Positions 54,173-61,355 of a stretch of DNA of 64,000 nucleotides are shown here, piece by piece. The stretch's first letter is position 1; each line of letters begins with the position of its first letter. Under the pieces are notes generated by a model. That model worked only from the letters and a program-made list of their open reading frames with translations, was not told the DNA's origin and searched no databases. Source of the stretch: Gluconobacter wancherniae NBRC 103581 (GTDB taxonomy: Bacteria; Pseudomonadota; Alphaproteobacteria; Acetobacterales; Acetobacteraceae). A program made the translations under genes and the position numbers. Location: the NCBI RefSeq assembly GCF_007988885.1, contig NZ_BJUZ01000004.1:62001-126000 (forward strand), in the 5' to 3' direction.

Positions 54173-55497
54173 GGAGCTTCGCCGGAGGCAGGGCGTCGTA
54201 GCCCCAGATGCTCGCGCAACGTATGCCCTTCATAAGACTTTCGAAAAAGGCCACGCTTCTGAAGTTCGGGAACCACAAGGTCGACAAACGTCTCAAGGCT
54301 TTGAGGGAGGATTGGGGGCATGATGTTGAAGCCATCAGCCGCACCTTCCACGAACCACTCCTCCAGCTGATCTGCAATCTGTTTGGGGCCGCCATAGATG
54401 GACCAGTGACCGCGTGCACCACTGACCTCAAGATAGAGATCCCGCAGCGACATGTTGCGGCGCTTTGCCATTTCCACGAGGAGAGACTGGCGGCTGCGGT
54501 TTCCGTTAAAATTCTCCGGTACTTCGGGCAGGGGACCGTCCAGAGGCAGGCCGCGTAGATCTGTCCCTGTCATGCCGCCTAGCAGGAACAGCCCCACGTC
54601 CGGATGGGTGAGGGCGTCCAGCTCCGCTTTCAGGTCTTCTGCTTCCGTCTGCGTGCGGCCGACCAGAGGATATACGCCGGGCATTACTTTGAGTGATTCA
54701 GGATTGCGCCCGATTTCACGCATGCGCCTGTGTAGATCAAACCGGAATGCTTTTGCTTCTTCAAGAGTTTGCTGCGCCGTGAAGACCATTTCGGCTGTTT
54801 CGGCTGCCAGAGCACGACCCGGCTCCGAAGACCCTGCCTGCACAAGAACAGGACGCCCCTGCACAGAGCGTGGAATGTCCAGCTGGCCGGAAGCTGAAAG
54901 GAATTCGCCTTCAAAATGAAACGGACGACGCTTTTCGGGGCTGAAAAATTTGCCGCTGTCTGTGTCGCGCAGAAATGCGTCATCCTCCCAGCTGTCCCAG
55001 AAATTTTGGACAATGTGCGCAAATTCACGAGCCTGCCGATAGCGGTCAGCATGTGGAACATGGCTCGTCTTGCCGTAATGGACCGACTCACGCGTATTCG
55101 CCGTCGTGACAAGGTTCCAACCCACGCGCCCGTTACTGATCTGATCCAGCGACAGGAACTGACGCGCCAGATGGTAGGGAATGGAATAGGTCGTGCTGAC
55201 TGTGCCAATGAGGCCTATTCTGGATGTCGTGGCGGCAAGCGCGGACAGGAGCGTTATGGGTTCGAAGGACGCGCCATAGGTCATGCGCTTGAAGCCGTCC
55301 ATTGTCGCTTCATCAATGGAGCTGGTGAAATCAGCAATGAAAACAGCATCAAAAAGGCCTCGTTCAGCCAGCTTTGCCTGATCCAGCTGGCGCTGGAAAT
55401 TGCTCCCTGCATCAGGCGCCGAGCCAGGATGACGCCATGCGGCAGCATGATGTCCGGTGGGAAGCAGAAAAGCGGCGAGCTTCATGTGGGCTGACAT
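54169..55497 (-). CDS. LLM-class flavin monooxygenase (NtaA/SnaA/DszA group)
   Basis: A 442-residue FMN-dependent monooxygenase. MKLAAFLLPTGHHAAAWRHP is the standard opening for this group; the start ATG 55497 precedes it by four residues and has GGAA upstream. Later motifs include LFDAVFIAD, RIGLIGTVSTTY, LDQISNGRVGWNLVTT and LVQAGSSEPGR. Relatives oxidise nitrilotriacetate, EDTA, dibenzothiophene sulfone or streptogramin precursors using FMNH2 from a separate reductase. No reductase is nearby. It is the first gene of the nine-gene operon and its product probably attacks the imported compound. Confidence 0.9.
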   Translation of the reverse strand: MSAHMKLAAFLLPTGHHAAAWRHPGSAPDAGSNFQRQLDQAKLAERGLFDAVFIADFTSSIDEATMDGFKRMTYGASFEPITLLSALAATTSRIGLIGTVSTTYSIPYHLARQFLSLDQISNGRVGWNLVTTANTRESVHYGKTSHVPHADRYRQAREFAHIVQNFWDSWEDDAFLRDTDSGKFFSPEKRRPFHFEGEFLSASGQLDIPRSVQGRPVLVQAGSSEPGRALAAETAEMVFTAQQTLEEAKAFRFDLHRRMREIGRNPESLKVMPGVYPLVGRTQTEAEDLKAELDALTHPDVGLFLLGGMTGTDLRGLPLDGPLPEVPENFNGNRSRQSLLVEMAKRRNMSLRDLYLEVSGARGHWSIYGGPKQIADQLEEWFVEGAADGFNIMPPILPQSLETFVDLVVPELQKRGLFRKSYEGHTLREHLGLRRPASGEAP

Positions 55498-55572
55498 GCT
55501 GTTTTCCAGGTCTCTTGCTCTGATCGCTTGCGCGAAAATACGAACCAAATGAATTCACAGCAATATAACGCA

Positions 55573-55590
55573 TTGAGAATCGTTTTTCTA
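55573..55590. promoter_or_regulatory. Iron-box-like AT-rich element upstream of the uptake locus
   Basis: TTGAGAATCGTTTTTCTA lies in the 157-base gap between the divergent monooxygenase and TonB receptor genes. It loosely resembles alphaproteobacterial iron-response boxes (GAAT...TTC half sites). The match is weak and other readings are possible. Confidence 0.2.
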
Positions 55591-55609
55591 TACCTTATGC
55601 CTTTGTTGT

Positions 55610-55631
55610 TCGTTGTTAATAATATCAACGA
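55610..55631. promoter_or_regulatory. Inverted repeat before the TonB receptor gene
   Basis: TCGTTG and CAACGA flank the 10-base AT-only spacer TTAATAATAT, 24 bases before the receptor ATG. This is a plausible dimeric repressor or activator site for the receptor gene and perhaps the divergent operon. No regulator gene is adjacent. Confidence 0.4.
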
Positions 55632-55654
55632 TATTTTATAGTGATAAAGTGATC

Positions 55655-58006
55655 ATGTTGGACGCATACTCGGTTTCTGCCCGGAAAAAGATGACAGGCT
55701 TCAAGGGGCGCATGGCGCTCGTTTCCAGCGTGGCGCTTTTTCCTTTGTGCAGCGCCGCGTTTGCCGAGGCGACGACCCCTCATAAAACATCATCCAGTCT
55801 TCCGGTAGCGCACGCGCACAAGCCTGTTGCATCAGCCAGGACCCACAAGACTGTACCTGCAGCACATGAAGCATCCCGCGTTGAGAATGTCGTCGTCACA
55901 TCCGAGCGCCATGCTGACAGCCCACAGAATATTGGAACATCCATCAGTGTGATCTCGGCGAAAGTTCTGGAAAACAGAAACATCAATAATGTCTTTGATC
56001 TCCAATACGCTACACCATCACTGCAGATTCAGCCTTCCTACGGGAGTGGACAATACACTTATACGATCCGTGGCGTAGGGTTTAACAACTATTCAAGTAA
56101 TAACTCTCCTACTGTAGGAATTTATATTGACGAAGTTGCCAATCCGGTTCCATTTGGCATCAACGGAATGATGTTCGACATGTCTCGTGTCGAGGTTCTT
56201 CGTGGCCCGCAGGGTACCCTTTACGGGCGCAATACAACCGGCGGCGCAATTAATTATATTACGAATAAACCCACGGACACATTGAAGGCAGGGATTTCCG
56301 GCCAATATGGACGGTTCGATAGCGGAAAGATTGACGGTTATATCTCCGGACCAATCAATGACAAGCTCAGCTTTCGTCTTTCCGGCCAGACGCAGCAAGG
56401 GGGTGCCTGGCAATATAACCCCGATAATGGTCAGCATCTGGGGAACGTCAATCGCGGGGGTGCTCGTCTTCTGATTGACTATGTTCCGGCTGATACATGG
56501 AAGATCGAACTGAACCTGCATGGAAGCAGGGATCGCTCTGATGCGACTGGCCCCTATGCATGGGCACCGATCACCAGCCTCAGTTCCACCAACCCTCTCC
56601 CTGCGTCGGCCAACCGATATGAGACACGATGGGGTACATCCAGTCAGTTCGCAAAAGAAGTAGGCATCAGCCCCGATACCAAGCCCTACAGCCACATTGA
56701 CACGGGTGGCGTTAACCTTCGTGTAGAAAAGCAATTGCCTACATTCACGGTCACGAACCTCGCCAGTTACGACTACATGCAGCGCAACGAATACGACAAT
56801 TTCGATGACTCTGCTCTTGCTTTGGCAGACGTCGCGTTCAAGACGCGCGCAAGCGTTGCTGCGAACGAACTTCGCTTTTCCTCTAATGATACAACGAGCC
56901 GCTTTCATTGGATCGGAGGCATTTATTACGCTCATCAGTGGCTGAATGATCGGTATCAGTCAGGCTTTGGCGCATTATATGGCCTGGATGGAGACGTCCG
57001 CTATTCACAGACTGTCAATACGATCAGTGGTTTCGGGCAGGTCACCTATGACCTTACCCCAAAGCTTCAGATCATCGGCGGTATTCGTATTGAGCACGAA
57101 CATCGCTCTCTGGATAATGCCTACGCACATTATCTGTCGAATGGCATCGTTACCAATCCGGGAAATTACGTTGGAAAGCAGGCGCAGTCTTACACACTGC
57201 CTTCCGCCAAGTTTGGAATTCAGTACCATCCCTTCAGCCATGACATGGCTTATTTCACCTTCAGTAAAGGTGTGAAGTCGGGTGGTTTCACGGTTTATAA
57301 CAGCTCTGATGTTTCCCAAATGACAAACCCGTTCAAGCCTGAACAACTTTATTCGTTTGAAGTCGGAAACAAGCTTATTCTTCCGCGATACAATCTGCGG
57401 GTCAATGCTGATTTCTTTTATTATGATTATATCAACCAGCAGGTACAATCCAAGGTCTACAGCCCGACCACAGGCTCGGCAATTGGTCTGTTCGTCAATG
57501 CGCCGCGCTCTCATCTTTTTGGTGGGGAATACGAAGTGGCATGGTCACCGCTACCTGGACTGAATATTAACCAGTCCGGTGCCTACGTAACTGGAGCGTT
57601 TGACAAGTTCAACACGGTAACCGGGGCGCAGAAGGTGAATGGAGTATGGGTAGGAATTACCCAGGATGTCTCCGGACGTAGCGAGGAAGTACCACGGTTC
57701 ACGGCCAATGGTTCGGTAGATTATACGTGGTCTGTGGGCCGATATAATCTTGTAACTGGCGCAGATTACAGCCTCCGTACAACGAATCATTCTCTCACGA
57801 CCGTGGATACAATTCCTGGTTACACCCTCTGGGGTGGCTATCTTTCCTTTGCGCCGAAAAAGGGGCATTGGAAAGTCGAAGGTATCGGGCGCAATATTCT
57901 GAACAAGCAATATGACGTCACGCGCGGGTATTTTGTGGGCGGAGATAATATTGCTGTCGCGGGATTGCCTGCCACATGGGAAGTCCGTCTGAGCGGCTCC
58001 TTTTAA
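55655..58006 (+). CDS. TonB-dependent outer-membrane receptor
   Basis: A 783-residue receptor. A signal peptide ends near CSAAFAEA (start ATG 55655; an ATG at 55691 would also give a good leader, and the frame is open to 55613). After a Thr/Ser/His/Pro linker comes the plug: VVTSERHADSPQNIGTS with the TonB-box-like VVVTSE, then RVEVLRGPQGTLYGRNTTGG. A 22-strand barrel follows and ends in VRLSGSF with a terminal Phe. The class takes up siderophores, vitamins, sugars or other bulky ligands. It is divergent from an ABC import operon and is followed 25 bases later by a PhoD-type gene, so the ligand may be a phosphorylated or peptide-like compound. That is inference. Confidence 0.93.
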   Translation: MLDAYSVSARKKMTGFKGRMALVSSVALFPLCSAAFAEATTPHKTSSSLPVAHAHKPVASARTHKTVPAAHEASRVENVVVTSERHADSPQNIGTSISVISAKVLENRNINNVFDLQYATPSLQIQPSYGSGQYTYTIRGVGFNNYSSNNSPTVGIYIDEVANPVPFGINGMMFDMSRVEVLRGPQGTLYGRNTTGGAINYITNKPTDTLKAGISGQYGRFDSGKIDGYISGPINDKLSFRLSGQTQQGGAWQYNPDNGQHLGNVNRGGARLLIDYVPADTWKIELNLHGSRDRSDATGPYAWAPITSLSSTNPLPASANRYETRWGTSSQFAKEVGISPDTKPYSHIDTGGVNLRVEKQLPTFTVTNLASYDYMQRNEYDNFDDSALALADVAFKTRASVAANELRFSSNDTTSRFHWIGGIYYAHQWLNDRYQSGFGALYGLDGDVRYSQTVNTISGFGQVTYDLTPKLQIIGGIRIEHEHRSLDNAYAHYLSNGIVTNPGNYVGKQAQSYTLPSAKFGIQYHPFSHDMAYFTFSKGVKSGGFTVYNSSDVSQMTNPFKPEQLYSFEVGNKLILPRYNLRVNADFFYYDYINQQVQSKVYSPTTGSAIGLFVNAPRSHLFGGEYEVAWSPLPGLNINQSGAYVTGAFDKFNTVTGAQKVNGVWVGITQDVSGRSEEVPRFTANGSVDYTWSVGRYNLVTGADYSLRTTNHSLTTVDTIPGYTLWGGYLSFAPKKGHWKVEGIGRNILNKQYDVTRGYFVGGDNIAVAGLPATWEVRLSGSF

Positions 58007-58031
58007 CGGATAAAGATCTGGAATTACGAAG

Positions 58032-59603
58032 ATGCCAAATCTGTCTCGCAGGACGATCATCAAGGCTTTCGGGGCAGGGCTGGCTATTCCAGCTATCGGG
58101 CATGCTGAGAATTTTCGCGGCGGTAAAGACACTGTCTTTCCTTTCGGAGTGGCCAGTGGCGATCCGGCGGAAGATGGCTTTGTCGTATGGACACGGCTTG
58201 GAACTCTTCCGTTGATATATGGCATAGCTCCGGACTTGCCGCAGAAAGTGCCTGTTTATTGGGAAATTTCCGAAGACGAGAGCATGCACAGTATTGTGCA
58301 GGAAGGGCAGACTTACGCTGCGGCCATTAGCGGCTATAGCGTTCATGTCGAAATCCAGGGGCTGAAGCCTGGGCGACCATATTGGTATCGTTTTCGTGCC
58401 CAAGGTAATCAAAGTGGGATTGGCAGGAGCAGGACCTTCCCCATAAGCGGACAGGCAATCAGCAGTTTGCGTGTCGCAGTTGCGTCCTGTGCTCATTGGG
58501 AAATGGGCTGGTATTCCGCTTATCGACACCTGGCAAATGAATACCCGAATATTGTTCTTTTTCTGGGCGATTATATCTACGAGCACAATGCGCCGCCTGC
58601 TCGTCAGGGCCTGACCGTGCGATCGTATGGCGCATCTGAGGCGACTGATCTGGAGGGCTATAGATGGCGTTACGGATTGCAGAAAACAGATCCTGATTTG
58701 CAGAAAGCTCACGCGGTGGCGCCATGGCTCCCGATCTGGGACGATCATGAAATTGAGGATGATTATTCAGGGGTATGGCCATCGTCTCCAGAAGAAAGTG
58801 CAGAGGCTTTTCGCCGCCGTCGGCTGGCCGCATGGCAGGCCTGGTATGAAAATATGCCCGTTCGTAAAAATGTACGGATTGCTGATGGGGGTATGAGAAT
58901 ATATCGCCGGATAAAATTTGGTGATCTGGCGATTATTGATTTGATGGATGGTCGTCAGTATCGCTCTCGGCAGCCGTGCCCAGTTCCCCCGAAATATGGG
59001 GATGGTCGCATTATATCTGAAAGCTGCTCTGATTTTCATGACGCTCGGCGTACGTTTCTTGGCGTTGAACAGGAGCGCTGGCTTTACGATGGCTTTCGCG
59101 ATCATTCTGCAGTCTGGACAATTCTGGCTCAGGATTTGAAGGTTGCACCTCTTCGATTTCCGTCGTCTGGGGGCTATAATTACTGGACAGATACATGGGA
59201 TGGTTTTCCGCTCGCACGTGATCGCTTGACGCAGGCTCTCGCGAATTATGGGCCTCCAAATCCCATCATTTTCAGCGGCGATTATCATTCCTTTTTCGCC
59301 AGTAACATCCGCGCACGTCCCTATGATGAAAAGGCGCCAGTCGTCGCATCAGAGATTTTAGGAACATCCATAACGTCGCTAGGGCCGCCATATGAGGCCA
59401 TACAGAAAGTGCTGCCGGAAAATCCCGATATCCGATTTTTTGACAGCCGAAAGAGAGGTTACGTCATAGCCGATTTCACACGACAGGCGATGACCGCAAA
59501 ACTTATGAGCATTGCTGATGCCCGCGATGCACAATCTGAAGTCTCGTTAACAAGAACTTTCACTGTCGAGAGCGGCAGAAAGGGCTTCATTAATTCAAGC
59601 TGA
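58032..59603 (+). CDS. PhoD-type phosphoesterase, Tat-exported
   Basis: A 523-residue enzyme of the PhoD alkaline phosphatase/phosphodiesterase class. The N-terminus SRRTIIKAFGAGLAIPAI is a twin-arginine leader, so it is exported folded with its metals. PhoD_N lies at about 35 to 140. The metal-site motifs follow: VASCAHWEMG, LFLGDYIYEHN, IWDDHEIEDD and FSGDYHSF. Such enzymes hydrolyse phosphate mono- and diesters, including teichoic-type and phospholipid head groups, with Ca/Fe. The gene is 25 bases behind a TonB receptor, and the two are probably co-transcribed. A pho regulon link is possible, but no Pho box was seen. Confidence 0.9.
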   Translation: MPNLSRRTIIKAFGAGLAIPAIGHAENFRGGKDTVFPFGVASGDPAEDGFVVWTRLGTLPLIYGIAPDLPQKVPVYWEISEDESMHSIVQEGQTYAAAISGYSVHVEIQGLKPGRPYWYRFRAQGNQSGIGRSRTFPISGQAISSLRVAVASCAHWEMGWYSAYRHLANEYPNIVLFLGDYIYEHNAPPARQGLTVRSYGASEATDLEGYRWRYGLQKTDPDLQKAHAVAPWLPIWDDHEIEDDYSGVWPSSPEESAEAFRRRRLAAWQAWYENMPVRKNVRIADGGMRIYRRIKFGDLAIIDLMDGRQYRSRQPCPVPPKYGDGRIISESCSDFHDARRTFLGVEQERWLYDGFRDHSAVWTILAQDLKVAPLRFPSSGGYNYWTDTWDGFPLARDRLTQALANYGPPNPIIFSGDYHSFFASNIRARPYDEKAPVVASEILGTSITSLGPPYEAIQKVLPENPDIRFFDSRKRGYVIADFTRQAMTAKLMSIADARDAQSEVSLTRTFTVESGRKGFINSS

Positions 59604-59631
59604 TTGACGATGGCCGCTCGCGACTGAAAAA

Positions 59632-60210
59632 TTAGTTTTGAGAAAGGCGCAGATCAGTGCCTTCCAGCTTTCGCCATTTGTACGCGCCATGAAGGGCCAA
59701 AAGTACGAATGCGGAATATAATATGGCCGTTGGATACAGATCGCGTGCGACAAACAGCGCAACATAGAGCATGTCGATAACGATCCACAGTGTCCAGTTT
59801 GCGGGATAACGTCTTGCTGCCCAGAGTTGTGCGACGATACTGAAACTGCTGAGCGCCGCATCTGTGAATGGCATTGGATCGTCTGTCCAACGCTTCAGGA
59901 CAATGCCCCAGAGTACGGCCCCCAACATCCCCAAAGCCATCCCGGATGCCAGTATTTTCCATGATGCAGATCTGATTCTTAAAGGCACGCTGTTTGTTGT
60001 TTCGTATTTCCAGTGCGCCCATCCATAAAGCAGACAACCACAAAAAACGCATTGAAGTGCTGCGTCTGCATAGAGCCGGGCATCCAGGAAAACCCAGCCG
60101 TAAAGCAAGGCGGCGGCAAGAGATACAGGCCAGCAGATCAGCCTGCGCTGAATGGTAAGCCACACACCCAGGGCACTGAGAAGGGCAGCGACAAGTTCAA
60201 GAGGCGCCAT
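59632..60210 (-). CDS. PnuC-family vitamin transporter
   Basis: A 192-residue inner-membrane protein with about seven helices. The family-specific segment YPANWTLWIVIDMLYVALF followed by a Y-x-x-F-x-x-x-A-x-x-G-x-Y-K-W end is present. PnuC proteins carry nicotinamide riboside, and close relatives (PnuT, PnuX) carry thiamine or riboflavin. The start is one base after the stop of the upstream kinase gene. With a TonB receptor and a small-molecule kinase in the same operon, vitamin uptake with trapping by phosphorylation is the natural reading. Which vitamin is not decided by the sequence. Confidence 0.88.
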   Translation of the reverse strand: MAPLELVAALLSALGVWLTIQRRLICWPVSLAAALLYGWVFLDARLYADAALQCVFCGCLLYGWAHWKYETTNSVPLRIRSASWKILASGMALGMLGAVLWGIVLKRWTDDPMPFTDAALSSFSIVAQLWAARRYPANWTLWIVIDMLYVALFVARDLYPTAILYSAFVLLALHGAYKWRKLEGTDLRLSQN

Positions 60211-60211
60211 A

Positions 60212-61354
60212 TCAGGAAGCCCCTAATACATCGCTCAGCCAAGCGAGCAGGCGTCTGCCTTCGTCAGCCTGAAACCAACGGGCATGCCCAAGAAGATATT
60301 CCTCATAAGCGACCTCTGCGGAAAATGGGTCCTGAACCAGTGCCTCGTAATAAGCGACCTCAGACAGCGCGAACTCAACATGTACGAGGGGCAGGAACGC
60401 ACATACCAGAGCGCGTTCTGTGTCGCTGAGCTGGCGGTTGCGGGTGTATCCCCGAACGAGGGCTGAGATTTGATCGTGAAAAACCTTTTTTGTGTTGCCA
60501 ATATCAAGCCATCTGATGCCACTGCGTTCGATTGCTACGGCAAGGTCGAATGTAGGGCATGTTCGGTCTGACATGCCGAAGTCAAAAATACCCGCTATTT
60601 CGGTATTTTGCGTATTTTTCGTCCAGAAAAGGTTTGATCCATGCCAGTCGCCATGTCCCCAGAATGTCTGGAGGGCAGGAAGTAGGGGTACGAGCAGGGT
60701 ATGGAAGGGGGTCAGAGCCTCAGAGACATCCTGCTTCCACATCCTTTTATTTAGCGCCTGCCGAAGACCTTGCTGGGTTGGAATCCATTTTTCCAGACCA
60801 CCCAGTAGCGATGGTGCGGTAAGTGCATCCATGCTCGAAAGAAGCAGTCGTCCTTTTCTGCGTGGTGCATCGAATGTGGCCGCGCTGAGATGCAAGCGCG
60901 CGAGCATTTCCCCCGCAGCACCAGCATCTACGGTGCTTTGATAAGGTTCCCATGACGGGGTATCGCGATAGGTATCCAGACCCTTCAGGGGCGCGAAAGC
61001 CTCATAGACCCATTCTCCAATCGTCAGTGACGGTGTGCCTGTGCAGGTCGAAAAAGGGCGACTGACTGGCATGCCCTGTAGAGCCAGGTGTTGAATAAAC
61101 GCATGTTCTTCCGCGATGGCTGCCTGATTCCGTAGACGATGGTCGTGGCGCTTGAGAAAAACCTTTGTACCATTGTGTAGTTGGATCAGCCCTGTTGCCG
61201 AAAAGGGGCGCTGACCATGCCAGACAATATCTTCTGCTTCAAAATTCAGAGGATAATGTGCGAGCACAGTTTGCGCTTCGCTGAGGGTGAAAGGAGGCCA
61301 ATCCCGTCGCGCCTCGACACCATGAACGCCAAACTGTCCGATCGCAGCTGACAC
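60212..61354 (-). CDS. APH-fold small-molecule kinase
   Basis: A 380-residue cytoplasmic kinase of the aminoglycoside-phosphotransferase/choline-kinase fold. The nucleotide-binding lysine is in VFLKRHD, the catalytic loop in WGHGDWHGSNLFW, and the metal Asp in IFDFGMSD. I choose GTG 61354, which lies one base after the TonB receptor stop with AGGG 7 bases upstream. The frame stays open to 61483 but that part overlaps the receptor. Relatives phosphorylate thiamine, methylthioribose, homoserine or choline. Between a receptor gene and pnuC, a vitamin kinase (thiamine or nicotinamide riboside) is most likely; antibiotic resistance is less likely. Confidence 0.82.
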   Translation of the reverse strand: MSAAIGQFGVHGVEARRDWPPFTLSEAQTVLAHYPLNFEAEDIVWHGQRPFSATGLIQLHNGTKVFLKRHDHRLRNQAAIAEEHAFIQHLALQGMPVSRPFSTCTGTPSLTIGEWVYEAFAPLKGLDTYRDTPSWEPYQSTVDAGAAGEMLARLHLSAATFDAPRRKGRLLLSSMDALTAPSLLGGLEKWIPTQQGLRQALNKRMWKQDVSEALTPFHTLLVPLLPALQTFWGHGDWHGSNLFWTKNTQNTEIAGIFDFGMSDRTCPTFDLAVAIERSGIRWLDIGNTKKVFHDQISALVRGYTRNRQLSDTERALVCAFLPLVHVEFALSEVAYYEALVQDPFSAEVAYEEYLLGHARWFQADEGRRLLAWLSDVLGAS

Positions 61355-61355
61355 C

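Noticed and set aside
60212-61354. Aminoglycoside resistance gene
   Set aside because: The APH fold is shared by many metabolite kinases, and the operon with pnuC and a TonB receptor favours vitamin salvage.
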